64,000 nucleotides of DNA from JAFGRR01 sp964563855 (GTDB taxonomy: Bacteria > Planctomycetota > Phycisphaerae > UBA1845 > Fen-1342), in assembly GCA_964563855.1 (NCBI GenBank), contig CAZLYU010000002.1, positions 1-64,000 on the forward strand, written 5' to 3'. The notes beneath the pieces were generated by a model, which was given only the letters and a program-made list of their open reading frames with translations, was not told the DNA's origin and searched no databases. Of the stretch, positions 34,163-45,453 are shown piece by piece (positions within the stretch are counted from its first letter, which is position 1; each line of letters starts with the position of its first letter). The position numbers and the translations under genes were made by a program.

Positions 34163-35119
34163 ATGCCGCCGCAACGCCCCAACCGATCGCGGCGTGTTCG
34201 CCTGCAGAGCTTCATGTCCGACGCCGGCGTCGCCTCGCGACGCAAGGCCGAAGCGTTGATTCTCGAGGGGCGCGTGCTGGTGAACGATGAGATCGTCGAC
34301 GAGCTGCCCGTCTTCGTCGATCCCGATGTCGATCGCATCACGGTCAACGGAACGCGGCTGCGCAAAGAACGGCTGACCTACTTCATCTTGAACAAGCCGG
34401 CTGGGGTGGTCTGCACCAATCGCGATCCAGCGGGCCGCACGCGCGCGATCGACTTGCTTCCGCCGGGAACGCCGCGCCTCTTCGTGGTCGGCCGACTCGA
34501 CGTCGAGAGCACCGGTTTGGTGCTGCTGACGAATGATGGCGAGTTGGCCGAGCGCATCGCCCATCCGCGCTTTGGCGTGGCCAAGAGCTATCGCGCCGAG
34601 GTGGCCGGTCGCGTGAAGCCGGACCTGCCCGAGCGCATGAAGCGCGGCGTGCACCTATCGATCGGTAAGGCGACCGCGGAAGACGTCGAGATTGTGCACG
34701 CGGCCGAGTCGGAATCGGTGGTGCACATCACGCTGCGCGAAGGACGCAATCGACAAGTGCGGCGCATGCTCGCCCGACTCGGCCACAAGGTGCGGCGGCT
34801 CAAACGGCTGTCGATTGGACCGCTCACGGTGCGCTCGCTGCCGATGGGCGCGGTGCGACGTTTGACGGCGACCGAGGTCGAAGCGCTGCGCGCCGGCCTG
34901 ACCGAGGCGCCCAAGCGCAAGCGACGACCATCGCGCCCCAAGCGAACGTCGGCGGCAAAGCCCCGCGGCGACGGCGAACGCAAAGCGGCGACCGGCGGCC
35001 GCGGAAAGAAAGCCGCGACCGGGCCGCGCGACGCCCGCGCCACCGGCAAACGCACCAAGGCCGCCAAAGCCCCGCCGCGGCCCGGCGACGCCAAACCACG
35101 ACGGCGCATCATCACCTGA
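34163..35119 (+). CDS. rluB: RsuA/RluB-family rRNA pseudouridine synthase with basic tail
   Basis: A 318-residue RNA-modifying enzyme. S4 RNA-binding domain at about 12-60 (RLQSFMSDAGVASRRKAEALI), then the catalytic domain with GRLDVESTGLVLLTNDGELA, whose Asp is the nucleophile, and REGRNRQVRRMLARLGHKV. Family members isomerise uridines in 16S or 23S rRNA; RluB (2605) is most likely but RsuA or RluE/F cannot be excluded. The last ~75 residues are a Lys/Arg/Ala/Pro-rich disordered tail, common in high-GC lineages and likely to bind RNA. Confidence 0.88.
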   Translation: MPPQRPNRSRRVRLQSFMSDAGVASRRKAEALILEGRVLVNDEIVDELPVFVDPDVDRITVNGTRLRKERLTYFILNKPAGVVCTNRDPAGRTRAIDLLPPGTPRLFVVGRLDVESTGLVLLTNDGELAERIAHPRFGVAKSYRAEVAGRVKPDLPERMKRGVHLSIGKATAEDVEIVHAAESESVVHITLREGRNRQVRRMLARLGHKVRRLKRLSIGPLTVRSLPMGAVRRLTATEVEALRAGLTEAPKRKRRPSRPKRTSAAKPRGDGERKAATGGRGKKAATGPRDARATGKRTKAAKAPPRPGDAKPRRRIIT

Positions 35120-35214
35120 CCGGCTGCGCGACCCGCCGTTTGGCCGTGCGCCCAGCATCGACTACATTCGCAACCCGGTTCGTTTGAACGCCGCATTGCA
35201 AGTAGGTGGCTGTC

Positions 35215-36736
<1,522 letters not shown>

Positions 36737-36753
<17 letters not shown>

Positions 36754-37141
36754 GCCCTTCTCCTGGACGAACGTACTGATCGACACCAGCCTGGTCGGCG
36801 TCGGCGGCGCGCTCGGCGCGGCGCTGCGCTACCTGGTGGGCGTCGGATCGTTGCGACTCGTCGGCGACGTGCTTCCCGCGACGCTGGTCGTCAACGTGCT
36901 TGGCAGCGCGGCGCTCGGATACCTCACCGCCGCCTATCTCTCCGGCGCCCTCAGCCCGCGCCTGGCGCTGCTGCTGGGCGTCGGTCTACTCGGCGGGTTC
37001 ACCACCTTCTCCAGCTATGCGCTCGAGGTCGTCCGCACCGGGGCCGAAGCGCGGCTGTCGTTGTCGCTGGGGCTCATCCTTGGGCACAACATGCTGGCCG
37101 TCGGTGGGGCCTACGTGGGCTGGCGACTGGGAACGAGCTAG
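36737..37141 (+). CDS. crcB: Fluoride exporter CrcB/Fluc
   Basis: A 134-residue inner-membrane protein with four helices that forms dual-topology dimeric fluoride channels. The Fluc motifs GGALGAALRYLVG, TLVVNVLGSAALGYL with the pore Asn, GVGLLGGFTTFSSYALE (the Na+-site and phenylalanine-box region) and NMLAVGGAYVGWRLG are all present. It begins with GTG 36737 inside the 3' end of trpE, so it is translated with it. No fluoride riboswitch can lie immediately upstream because that DNA codes for TrpE, so control by fluoride is not apparent here. Confidence 0.9.
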
Positions 37142-37153
37142 TCATGTTTCAAT

Positions 37154-37187
37154 GGGAGCGAGCTTCGCCGAACGGCGCCACGCTCCC
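37154..37187. terminator. Nested inverted repeat between convergent crcB and xseA
   Basis: GGGAGCG (37154-37160) pairs with CGCTCCC (37181-37187) and encloses an inner hairpin CGCCG-AA-CGGCG. Located 12 bases past crcB and about 50 bases past the xseA stop, it fits a bidirectional terminator, though it lacks a T tract. Confidence 0.55.
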
Positions 37188-37239
37188 GGAAGCGACGCAG
37201 CGCCACGCGTCTCGGCCTGACGGCCCATTGCGAAACGGG

Positions 37240-38823
37240 CTACTGATCGTCAAACAGACTACCCTGCCGCGGATCATCAGCCGTCGCGCGAAACTCTCCG
37301 TCGGAGAGCTCGATGATCACCCGCTGCTTGTCACGAATCGCATCGACCGTTCGCAGCACACGTCGCGACTTCCCGTCGCGCGCCACCGCATAGCCCCGCC
37401 GCAGGACGCTCTGCGGATCGCACGCCCGCACGGCTTCGAGCCGGGCGGCGAGCAAGCGTCGATGCAGCGCGACGAGGTTTCGCGCGCCGCGTGCGCCACG
37501 TTGCGCCTGAACGTCGACGTCGCGCCGCAAACCTGACAATCGCTGCAACGGACTCAGCCGCTCGACGTGTCCGCGCGCGCGGTCCAGCCGCCGCCGCTCC
37601 GCCGCCAGTCGCCGCTCGGTCGCGCGCTGTAAGCGATATTGCTGCTTTGTCACTTGTTCGGCAATCCGCGCGAATCGCTTGCTCGAAGCGAACCGCACCG
37701 CGCCAAACGCCGCCCGCTCAACGCGTCGCTCGGCGCGCTGCAGACGTTCGCGCAGCGCCTGACGCAGCCGCTGCAGTCGTTCGTCGGTGCGCTGCCGATG
37801 GGTGTTGAGCAAGCGCTCCGGGCGCGCCAGCAGTTCGCTCGCCGCGAGGCGCCGCAGGTCGGTGCGACCCACGTTCAACGTGTGACGCACCATGCTCGCC
37901 GTTCGCGACAGTTGCTCCCGCACGCGCGCCAGTAAGTCCGCCGCCCGCGGCGCGACCAGCTCGGCGGCGGCGGTCGGTGTCGCCGCACGCACATCCGCCA
38001 CGAGATCGGCGATGCTGATGTCGGTCTCATGCCCCACGGCGCTAATCACCGGGACCGCGCAGTCGGCAATGGCCCGCGCGACGGCTTCCTCGTTGAACGC
38101 CCAGAGGTCCTCGGCCGACCCTCCGCCGCGGCCGACGATGAGGACGTCAACGCCCAGCGCGTCGCGATGATCGCTCATCACCCGCACGGCGCGCGCAATC
38201 TCGAGCGCGGCCCCATCTCCTTGAACGGCTACCGGAAACACCAGCACCCGCGCCGCCGGATAGCGGCGCCGCAAGGTCTGCAGAATGTCGCGAATCGCCG
38301 CGCCGCGCGGACTCGTCACCACCCCGATGCACTGTGGAACGGGCGACAGCCGTCGCTTCCGCCGAGGGTCAAAGAGCCCTTCGCTGGCGAGCTTTTCTTG
38401 CAGTTGCCGAAACGCGAGCTCGAGTGATCCGACGCCGCGCGGTTCGAGCCGCCGCGTCATGAGCTGATACGTGCCGCGCGGCAGATAGACTTCGACCGCG
38501 CCGTGGGCGATCACTTCCAGCCCCGGGTGCAGGTCGAATTTCAGCCGCACTGCGTCGCTGCGCCACATCACGCCGCGCAGCTCGCTGTGCGTGTCTTTGA
38601 GGGTGAAGTAGACGTGCCCGCTCTGCGGTCGTGAGACGTCGGAGAGTTCTCCCACCACGCTGAGCTTCGCCGGCAAACTGCGCGTGAGCGCCGCATCAAC
38701 CATGCGGTTGACCTGCGCCACGCTCACCATCCCCGGTTGCGCGTCCCCCGCGCTGAGCGACAACTGCTCGTCGCGGTTCACGCGCACGCGGCGGGGATCA
38801 AAAGGACGTCGACTGCGGGCCAT
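37240..38823 (-). CDS. xseA: Exodeoxyribonuclease VII large subunit
   Basis: A 527-residue subunit of ExoVII, which with XseB degrades single-stranded DNA to oligonucleotides. N-terminal OB-fold at about 30-130 (SVAQVNRMVDAALTRSLP, VVGELSDVSRPQSGHVYFTLKD), catalytic domain PQCIGVVTSPRGAAIRDILQTLRRRYP, VLIVGRGGGSAEDLWAFNEEAVARAI and VISAVGHETDISIADLVADVRAATPTAAAE, then a long Arg-rich coiled coil (about 300-450) and a C-terminal domain with LRRGYAVARDGKS. XseB is not adjacent. Length is a little above the family norm owing to the coil. Confidence 0.94.
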   Translation of the reverse strand: MARSRRPFDPRRVRVNRDEQLSLSAGDAQPGMVSVAQVNRMVDAALTRSLPAKLSVVGELSDVSRPQSGHVYFTLKDTHSELRGVMWRSDAVRLKFDLHPGLEVIAHGAVEVYLPRGTYQLMTRRLEPRGVGSLELAFRQLQEKLASEGLFDPRRKRRLSPVPQCIGVVTSPRGAAIRDILQTLRRRYPAARVLVFPVAVQGDGAALEIARAVRVMSDHRDALGVDVLIVGRGGGSAEDLWAFNEEAVARAIADCAVPVISAVGHETDISIADLVADVRAATPTAAAELVAPRAADLLARVREQLSRTASMVRHTLNVGRTDLRRLAASELLARPERLLNTHRQRTDERLQRLRQALRERLQRAERRVERAAFGAVRFASSKRFARIAEQVTKQQYRLQRATERRLAAERRRLDRARGHVERLSPLQRLSGLRRDVDVQAQRGARGARNLVALHRRLLAARLEAVRACDPQSVLRRGYAVARDGKSRRVLRTVDAIRDKQRVIIELSDGEFRATADDPRQGSLFDDQ

Positions 38824-38868
38824 GGCCGCGATGGTATCGCACCGCGGGCCGCCGCGCCGGTTTCGTGT

Positions 38869-41800
38869 CTACTGTCCGCCGTTCACGATCGCCTCGACGA
38901 AGCAGTCGATATCGGCCACGTTGATCAGACCGCTGCCGTCACAGTCAGCCAGAAACGCGTCGCAATCTGGATTCTCGCGGATGTATCGAGCCGTATCGAG
39001 CACCGCCAGCACAAACCCGTCGATGTCGCCCGCATTCACCACGCGGTCGCAGTTCATGTCGCCGAGCGGCGGATCGTCGCACGAATCGGGCACGCCGTTC
39101 TTGTTCAGGTCCGGAATGCCGGCGTCGATGTCGCACGAGTCGGGAATGAAGTTTCCGTTGCAGTCCGCAACGAGCCCGTCGCGCACTTCGAGCGGATCGA
39201 ACACCCCGTTATCGTTGCAGTCGATATCTTCACAGTCGTCTGGGACGCCGTTCTCGTTAACGTCGTCCGCCCCGCCTTCCGCCGAGAACCCCAGCGAGAG
39301 CACCGAGCCGAACGGCGCGCCGCCTTCCACGGCTCCCGCTTCGTTAAACGACCATTGCACACCGAACGTACCGTCGGCCTGATAGCCGATGGTGGCGGAC
39401 GCGCCGTTGTCGAACGCGGGGTCACCGAAGGTCACGTCGCGATACAGCATTTGCGCATAGAGGTTCGCGATCGGCTGCTCGAAGAGCTGCACCTGGAACG
39501 TCGCGTCGTTGGCGTTCGGGTTGGCGCCCGCGGGGTTGTGCCCCACGTCCTGCCACTGCACCACCACGATGCGCTCCGGCGCGTCGCCTACCGTTGCGAG
39601 GTACACCTCGCCGCCGAGCCCCAGGTTGTCCCACAGCGGCAGCAGGGCTTGCGCGCCGGTGAAGAGGCCGCTCGACGGGATCGGCGTATTCGCGCTGCTG
39701 ATCGCGCCGACGGTGTTGAAGCCGAGCGCCCCGTCCGCAGAGATACGCATCAGCCCTGCGAAGCGATTGTTGGCGAACGGAAGCGTCGTGTCGAATGTGT
39801 CGCTGTTGTCCAATCCCAGCGGCGTCCCGACGCCATCCGCCAGCTCCACCCAGCCGATCACCGCCGGCGTCTCGTTGACGATGAACGGTCCGACCGGGCG
39901 CACGTCGCACGCATCCGGCAGTCCGTTGTTGTTGCAATCCGGCGCCAGGCCGCTCGCGAGCGCACACGCATCCAGAACGCCATCGTCGTCGCAGTCATTG
40001 CCGAGCAGTTGACACACGTCCAGCACGTTGTCGCCGTCGCAGTCGGTCGCGTCACCGTCGATCAAATTGCACGCGTCGGGCTTCGCGTCGTTGTTGCAGT
40101 CGGTCGCCGCACCGCTGCTGATGTCCATGAAATCGAGCACGCCGTTGCCGTCGCAATCCGCTTCGCAACGATCGGCGAAGCCGTTCGCATCTGAATCGAC
40201 CAGCAGACCCTCCGCGATGTCGCAGCGATCCAAACGCATGTTGCCGTTGCAATCGAAACCCGGGCGCAACGACGTCGCCGGCACCAACGCGCGCACGCCG
40301 CCCGGCGGCGTCCAGCGCCACTGCACCAGCGCATTCCCCACGTTGTGTTGATACTCGAGCACGACGTAGACGTCGCGGGTCGCCGGCAGCGTCGTCGACC
40401 CGGTGAACTCCTGGATCGTTCCAGCCGCGTCCGCGTCGATGACAACGTCGCCGTCGACCAGCAGTCGCACCACCCCGTCGGTGGTCAACGCGAATTCATA
40501 CCAGCCCGCGCTCTGCGTCTGCAGATAGCCGGTCCAGCGCACGCTGAAACCGTCGGCAGGGAACAGCGGCAGCGGCTCCTGCAGGCCGAGCACGAGATCG
40601 ATCGTCGGATCGACGCGCCCGGTCGCGTCGCTCGACAGGTCGAGCGTTGCAAAATAGGCGCCCGCCAGGCCGTCGCGACCGTCGAGCTGACACACGTCCG
40701 GAACGCCGTCTGCGTTGCAGTCGGGGTCGCACTCGTCGGGGACGCCGTTGCCGTCGCAGTCGAGGCTCGCGCCGCTTGTGATGTCGCACTCGTCGGGAAT
40801 GTCGTTGCCGTTACAGTCGGTCGACGTGCCGTCGAAGATGTCGATCGCATCCGCGACGTCGTTGCCGTTGCAATCGATCAGGGTTGCATCGACGATGATC
40901 TGGCCGACCCACGTCCGCCAGGCGGACGTGCGGTAAGCATTGTGCGTCCACAACACGCCCGGGGCGTTCGGCTGCTCGTCGACGCCGGCATAGTCGCCCC
41001 AACGATCACCCGTCTCCGGCGACGTGCTCTCCTGCAAGACCACGCCGGGGGCGAACTGTCCCAGCGGATCGCTCGCGCCGCGCACCGCGCGCTGCACGCT
41101 GATGAACTCGTTCGCGGAAGACCGATTGAAGCAGATCACCGCGTTGCCGACGTCGTCGACGTGGATGTCCGCCATCCAGGTGTAGATGCCGGGGCCCTCG
41201 TCGATTAACCCGGTCTGGCGCAACTCGGGGACGTTGCCGCTCGCGGGCCAGCCGTTCATCCGCACTTCATACCAACGCACGCGCGTCACGCCCTGGCTCG
41301 CGACACTGTGCACCAGCCAGAGCGAACCGTTGCGATACACGCCGTTCTTGATGCGGTTGTCGATCGCGTCCGCCCGATTGCTGGTTCCCAACTGCTCGGC
41401 GCCCGGCGGAAACGAATAGAACGGAACGTTTAACGTAAATGAGCGCAGCGTCGCCGAGCCGAGCGGATCCTCGATCGCGTTCAACGTCAGCGTCGTCCCG
41501 CCGATCGCTTGTGCGAAGTAGCCGGCCGGCAGCGCCGTGTCGTAATGCTTCACCGCGCCCAGCGAGCGGGGATTGGATCCAGTGCGCACGCCCACCGGCG
41601 TGACCGGTCCGCCGACCAGCATCGGGGCCTTGTCGAAGATGAAGACGAAATTGCCGCGCGGCGCGGTGAAGAAGTCGCCGGCGATGTAAATCGCATCCTC
41701 GTCGACGCCGAGGTTCGGGAAGTCGAAGAAGCCGCCGAACGAACTGAGCTCGAAGCGATACTTCGCCCACGCGCCGTTCGGGTTGTCATCGTCGGACACC

Positions 41801-43527
41801 GCGATGTTGATCCAACTGCGCGAGCGGTCGTCATTGAGCTCGGCGGCTGCGACGACGAAGCGGTTAGCGTGCGTGTCGAACAACGCGACCGGATCGAACA
41901 CAAACCCCGTCGCGCCCTGCGCGCCCCAAAAACCGGCCGAACCGGCAATCGGTTGGTCAAAGGTGGTCGTGCCGTCGAGCTCGCGGAAGCGAATCTCGCC
42001 GTTCACCACCAACACCAGATGGTTCGGACCGGCCGCGATGTCGGGGTCCGGCGGCGTCCATCCGGTGTTGTCGATGCCGTCGAACCCGAAGTCGGGTCCG
42101 GCCGGCGTCTTGTCGGCAAAGACTGTCTTCTCGTTGTATTCGAGGTCGATGACCGGCGGAATCAGCGGATAGACATCGAGCCCGGTTACATCCGCCGCCC
42201 CCGCGCGACGCGCGTGCGCCGGCGCTGCGGGCGCCTGCATGTCGCTCGGCGCCAACACCGTGAGCGCGATGCCGCGCCGGTCGTCACGTCCGGTTTCTCC
42301 CGTCCAGATCGCCGCCAGTTTGCCTTGGTCGGTAACGGTCAGTTGGCGACCGCTGGGCGCAATGTCGAGCGTCTGACGCCCCGCTTGCTGCGCGTTCACG
42401 CGCTGGGGCGCGCCGGTCGCCACGCCGGTTGCATCAAACCACTGCGCCCAGATGTCAGCCGGTGGCGCCCAACGCTTGCTGTTCTGGGGCGGCGTGACGT
42501 TTTCATCCACGTTCCAAGCCACGACGAAACCATCGCCCGCGGTCGTCGTGTGCACGCCGCTGCGCCAGCCGTCGCCGGCGGTTGTGGTGATCAGATCACT
42601 CAACGCGCCGTCCGCGTTGCAGAGCCGCGCGACTGGCGTATAAGCCGCATCGCCTGCGTGTCGCTGCAGCCACGCCACCACGAATCGACCGTCGCTCCAG
42701 GCGTCGACGCTCGGTTCGATATGCATCCCGCTGCGCGGACTCAGCCGCACCGGGACGCGGTCGCCGGCGGGTGTGAGCACGGTGGTCAGGACAGCGGTCG
42801 GCTGGTTTCGCGAATCGCTCTGCGACCAGGCCAGGACGAAGTCAGCCGGCCGCGCCGCGATGTTGACCTGCGCCTGACGACCGGCCGGGCTGTGCTCCAG
42901 CCGTCGCTCACCAGTCGCGGGAGCACCGTCATGCGTATAAAGGCGGGTCGCGATCCGTGTGAAGTCCGCGTCGGGGTCAGGCGTCACCCACGCGATGGCG
43001 GCGTGCGCCGCATGGACGGCGATCACTGGCGACTGCTGATCGCCGGCGGCCTGCTCGTTGACCATGAACTCGTCACTGATCGGCGTGAGTGCTTCGCCGC
43101 TGAGCGCGAAGCGTCGCGCCACGATCGCGCCTTCCGAGCCGTCTTGCTGCGTCGACGTCCACACGATCCACGCGACACCGTCATCGGTCACCGCGACGGC
43201 GGGGTCCTGCTGCATGCCTGGGAGCGACTGGTTGACGTGGACTTCCGACCCGACGTGTCGACCGAACGCGTCCAGCCGCTGTGCGAAGACGCCGTAGGTT
43301 CCGACCTCCTGGCGACGACTGCCCCACACCGCGACATAGCCGCCGTCAGGCGTCGTGGCGAGCGTTGGTGCGGTTTGGCGGTTGTGCGTGAACGTGTTGA
43401 CGCGCGTTTCGAACCGGCGCCAATCGTCAGCCGCGACGCCTTCTCGGACTGTTCCCGCCTGTCGCTGCGAACAGCCGGAAATGCTGCAGAAAACGACCAA
43501 GCCGGCTGCCATTACGAACGGTTTCAT
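38869..43527 (-). CDS. Giant secreted repeat protein: beta-propeller region, PA14-like domain, Ca-binding DCNGN repeats, dockerin-like end
   Basis: A 1552-residue surface protein. Its N-terminus (VMAAGLVVFCSISGC) looks like a lipoprotein signal. Residues ~30-420 contain propeller-like blades (PTLATTPDGGYVAVWGSRR, DPAVAVTDDGVAWIVWTS). A second ~400-residue region follows (IDNTGWTPPDPDIAAGPNHLVLVVNGEI). Next come thrombospondin-3/EF-like units of the form DCNGN-x2-P-D-x-CD-I, a PA14-like domain (GLAGAYFATLDLS to VPATSLRPG), more DCNGN units and finally a dockerin-like pair (GDMNCDRVVNAGDIDGF, CDGSGLINVADIDCF). Calcium probably rigidifies the repeats. ATG 43527 is chosen over 43632 because it starts the signal. 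Function is likely extracellular adhesion or degradation; the partner is unknown. Confidence 0.78.
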   Translation of the reverse strand: MKPFVMAAGLVVFCSISGCSQRQAGTVREGVAADDWRRFETRVNTFTHNRQTAPTLATTPDGGYVAVWGSRRQEVGTYGVFAQRLDAFGRHVGSEVHVNQSLPGMQQDPAVAVTDDGVAWIVWTSTQQDGSEGAIVARRFALSGEALTPISDEFMVNEQAAGDQQSPVIAVHAAHAAIAWVTPDPDADFTRIATRLYTHDGAPATGERRLEHSPAGRQAQVNIAARPADFVLAWSQSDSRNQPTAVLTTVLTPAGDRVPVRLSPRSGMHIEPSVDAWSDGRFVVAWLQRHAGDAAYTPVARLCNADGALSDLITTTAGDGWRSGVHTTTAGDGFVVAWNVDENVTPPQNSKRWAPPADIWAQWFDATGVATGAPQRVNAQQAGRQTLDIAPSGRQLTVTDQGKLAAIWTGETGRDDRRGIALTVLAPSDMQAPAAPAHARRAGAADVTGLDVYPLIPPVIDLEYNEKTVFADKTPAGPDFGFDGIDNTGWTPPDPDIAAGPNHLVLVVNGEIRFRELDGTTTFDQPIAGSAGFWGAQGATGFVFDPVALFDTHANRFVVAAAELNDDRSRSWINIAVSDDDNPNGAWAKYRFELSSFGGFFDFPNLGVDEDAIYIAGDFFTAPRGNFVFIFDKAPMLVGGPVTPVGVRTGSNPRSLGAVKHYDTALPAGYFAQAIGGTTLTLNAIEDPLGSATLRSFTLNVPFYSFPPGAEQLGTSNRADAIDNRIKNGVYRNGSLWLVHSVASQGVTRVRWYEVRMNGWPASGNVPELRQTGLIDEGPGIYTWMADIHVDDVGNAVICFNRSSANEFISVQRAVRGASDPLGQFAPGVVLQESTSPETGDRWGDYAGVDEQPNAPGVLWTHNAYRTSAWRTWVGQIIVDATLIDCNGNDVADAIDIFDGTSTDCNGNDIPDECDITSGASLDCDGNGVPDECDPDCNADGVPDVCQLDGRDGLAGAYFATLDLSSDATGRVDPTIDLVLGLQEPLPLFPADGFSVRWTGYLQTQSAGWYEFALTTDGVVRLLVDGDVVIDADAAGTIQEFTGSTTLPATRDVYVVLEYQHNVGNALVQWRWTPPGGVRALVPATSLRPGFDCNGNMRLDRCDIAEGLLVDSDANGFADRCEADCDGNGVLDFMDISSGAATDCNNDAKPDACNLIDGDATDCDGDNVLDVCQLLGNDCDDDGVLDACALASGLAPDCNNNGLPDACDVRPVGPFIVNETPAVIGWVELADGVGTPLGLDNSDTFDTTLPFANNRFAGLMRISADGALGFNTVGAISSANTPIPSSGLFTGAQALLPLWDNLGLGGEVYLATVGDAPERIVVVQWQDVGHNPAGANPNANDATFQVQLFEQPIANLYAQMLYRDVTFGDPAFDNGASATIGYQADGTFGVQWSFNEAGAVEGGAPFGSVLSLGFSAEGGADDVNENGVPDDCEDIDCNDNGVFDPLEVRDGLVADCNGNFIPDSCDIDAGIPDLNKNGVPDSCDDPPLGDMNCDRVVNAGDIDGFVLAVLDTARYIRENPDCDAFLADCDGSGLINVADIDCFVEAIVNGGQ

Positions 43528-43628
43528 CGCGGTCCTCGGGACTGAGCGTTGAATCGTGAACCAATGGGTGCGTGAAGCGCGCAGAGGCCTCACCCGCAAG
43601 TTTAGTCTTCGGGTCGCCCAAACGCGTT

Positions 43629-44501
43629 TCAAGCGCCGGGGCTGGGCTCGGCTCCTGTAGCTTCGGTCGGGTGGGTCTTTGCGGTGATCTGATTGGAGGG
43701 AGTGCGTGAGGGCTCAAAAAATACGCTTCCAAGCACGCCGCGCGTGATCGACATCGCCAGGAAGCCGACGGCGTAGCCCGCGGCAACGTCTGATAGAAAG
43801 TGTTTGTCTGAGACGATGCGTTCGGCGCCGATCACCCCGACCCAGATCCACAGGGGGATGCGAGCGCGGGGGAACATGATGCCGAGCGTGAGCGCGAGCA
43901 CCGCGGCGTGGCTGGAGTGGCCGGAAGGGAACGATTCGAAGTCGCCGTCGCCGCCGTGGAACGGCTGGAAGTGCGCGGGTCCGAGATCGGTTTGCGGGCG
44001 TGCGCGTCCGAGTGACCACTTGAACGAATGTGTGATCAGCGCGGCGAGAATTGCGGTCAGCAGCAGCCCGACAGCAAGTTTCGGGCCGTTGGTGTATAGC
44101 GCGAGCAGCAGCACCATCAACACCAAAGGCGTCGCGCCGAGCAACAAGCGCAGCACGCTGACCACGCCGTCGGCGACGTCGAGCCAGCGCAGCCACGCAG
44201 TGATTCCCGCAATGGGGAGCGCGACGGCCAGTGTCAGCCCCAGTCGGACGAGTGCAGTGCGTCGGACAGCGCGGGGCAGCGACCAGATAATGGCCCCGAT
44301 AATGATGGGGCCGGAGGCTACCTCGAGGCTTTTCACAACCGTCATGGTCAGCGAGTGACCAGGTCCGCCGCGTGAAGCCCAGTGATCGAGCGGCGCATCC
44401 ACGCCGGCGATCGCCGCGACCCCGGCTAGCGCTGCGAGCAGCGTTGCACCAATCAGGTAACCGATTTGGGGGCGGCGCCCATGTTGCGACGATGATGCCA
44501 T
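43629..44501 (-). CDS. PAP2-family membrane phosphatase
   Basis: A 290-residue membrane protein of the PAP2/undecaprenyl-diphosphatase superfamily. The three catalytic motifs are present: KWSLGRARP, SFPSGHSSHA and RIVSDKHFLSDVAAG, with the essential Lys/Arg, Ser/His and Arg/His. Six or so helices span about 15-255. Members dephosphorylate phosphatidate, phosphatidylglycerol phosphate or recycled undecaprenyl diphosphate on the outer face. The C-terminal ~40 residues are Thr/Ala/Pro-rich and soluble. It lies upstream of, and co-directional with, the giant surface protein gene, but no functional tie is evident. Confidence 0.87.
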   Translation of the reverse strand: MASSSQHGRRPQIGYLIGATLLAALAGVAAIAGVDAPLDHWASRGGPGHSLTMTVVKSLEVASGPIIIGAIIWSLPRAVRRTALVRLGLTLAVALPIAGITAWLRWLDVADGVVSVLRLLLGATPLVLMVLLLALYTNGPKLAVGLLLTAILAALITHSFKWSLGRARPQTDLGPAHFQPFHGGDGDFESFPSGHSSHAAVLALTLGIMFPRARIPLWIWVGVIGAERIVSDKHFLSDVAAGYAVGFLAMSITRGVLGSVFFEPSRTPSNQITAKTHPTEATGAEPSPGA

Positions 44502-44687
44502 GCGCTCACTTCACTCGCCCGCGGGCGGCGGTTCAACCCGGCGCTCGCCATGTTTTTCTCGGGCCGCTGAGTGGAAATCGCGGGTCTTGAAGGCCTAAGC
44601 CCTAGCGGAGACGTCGTGCAAACCCGCGGTGAAATGCGGGGTGGTTGGCGGGTGCGCCGGCGCGACACGGGTCGGAAGGAGCCAGGA

Positions 44688-45368
44688 ATGCGTTTTCTCA
44701 TGACACATGTGATCGCCGCGGCCGTTGTCGGCAGTTCGGCGCACGCAGCGTTGCTGTTTGACAATTACGGCGAGGTCGGGCAGCGGGGCGCCGAGTATTT
44801 CGATTCGGAGCTGATCGTTGCCCAGACCACGCAGTTCGAGCTCGCAGAAGATTTTCTCGCGCCCGACACGTCGGACATCTACATCGTCGACGAAGTTCGC
44901 TGGTTGGCGGAAGCGAACGCGACCGTGAACTACGCGCGGGCCGAGATCACCATCCTCATCGAGCAGGAAGGTGTATTCGTGCCGCACGACGTCATCGAAA
45001 CAACCGCCACCAGCCCCGAGTGGCCCGGTCCGAACCCGGCTGCATTTCGCGGCGAACTGAGCGCCGCGCTGCCGACGCCTTTCCAGTTGCAGCCGGGTGT
45101 GCACTATGCGTTTGGGGTGAAGCTGGTCGGCGATTTCGGCGACCACAAGATCGCCTCCGCCGGAGGCGTGACCGGCAGTCACAACCAACAGGCGGCCATG
45201 TACAGCGTCACGTTTGGGTCGCAAACCTATCCGTGGGAGTCGCTTGGCAACATCAGCGATCACAGCACGGAGATCGCGATGCAATTGCACGGCGTGATCA
45301 TTCCCGAACCGGCGGTGGTCGTGTTGATGACCGGTGTCGCGTTGCTCGTCGCGTACCGTCGCCGCTAA
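44688..45368 (+). CDS. Secreted PEP-CTERM protein
   Basis: A 226-residue exported protein: signal peptide MTHVIAAAVVGSSAHA, a single beta-rich domain (QFELAEDFLAPDTSDIYIVDEVRWL, RAEITILIEQEGVFV, GVHYAFGVKLVGDFGDHK) and a C-terminal PEP-CTERM tail (IIPEPAVVVLMTGVALLVAYRRR). ATG 44688 is set by GGAAGGAG; the frame opens 117 bases earlier. Function unknown; one of two PEP-CTERM substrates in the window, implying an exosortase elsewhere in the genome. Confidence 0.83.
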   Translation: MRFLMTHVIAAAVVGSSAHAALLFDNYGEVGQRGAEYFDSELIVAQTTQFELAEDFLAPDTSDIYIVDEVRWLAEANATVNYARAEITILIEQEGVFVPHDVIETTATSPEWPGPNPAAFRGELSAALPTPFQLQPGVHYAFGVKLVGDFGDHKIASAGGVTGSHNQQAAMYSVTFGSQTYPWESLGNISDHSTEIAMQLHGVIIPEPAVVVLMTGVALLVAYRRR

Positions 45369-45398
45369 AGGGCGAATCGACCGCTTAAAGCGTCACAG

Positions 45399-45443
45399 CA
45401 GCCAGTGTTCGCCTTTGTTGCGACCACTGGCTGTTCCTTGTTT
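45399..45443. terminator. Bidirectional terminator after the PEP-CTERM gene
   Basis: CAGCCAGTG (45399-45407) pairs perfectly with CACTGGCTG (45425-45433), followed by TTCCTTGTTT. It lies between the convergent PEP-CTERM gene and the membrane protein gene ending at 45454. Confidence 0.75.
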
Positions 45444-45453
45444 CCGGCCGGAA

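Noticed and set aside
38737..40194. A 485-residue plus-strand frame over xseA and the repeat protein
   Set aside because: Spans the junction of two well-supported minus-strand genes and has compositionally biased sequence only.
41509..43545. A 678-residue open frame antisense to the giant repeat protein
   Set aside because: Arg/Gly-rich shadow of a repetitive gene, without domains or ribosome-binding site.
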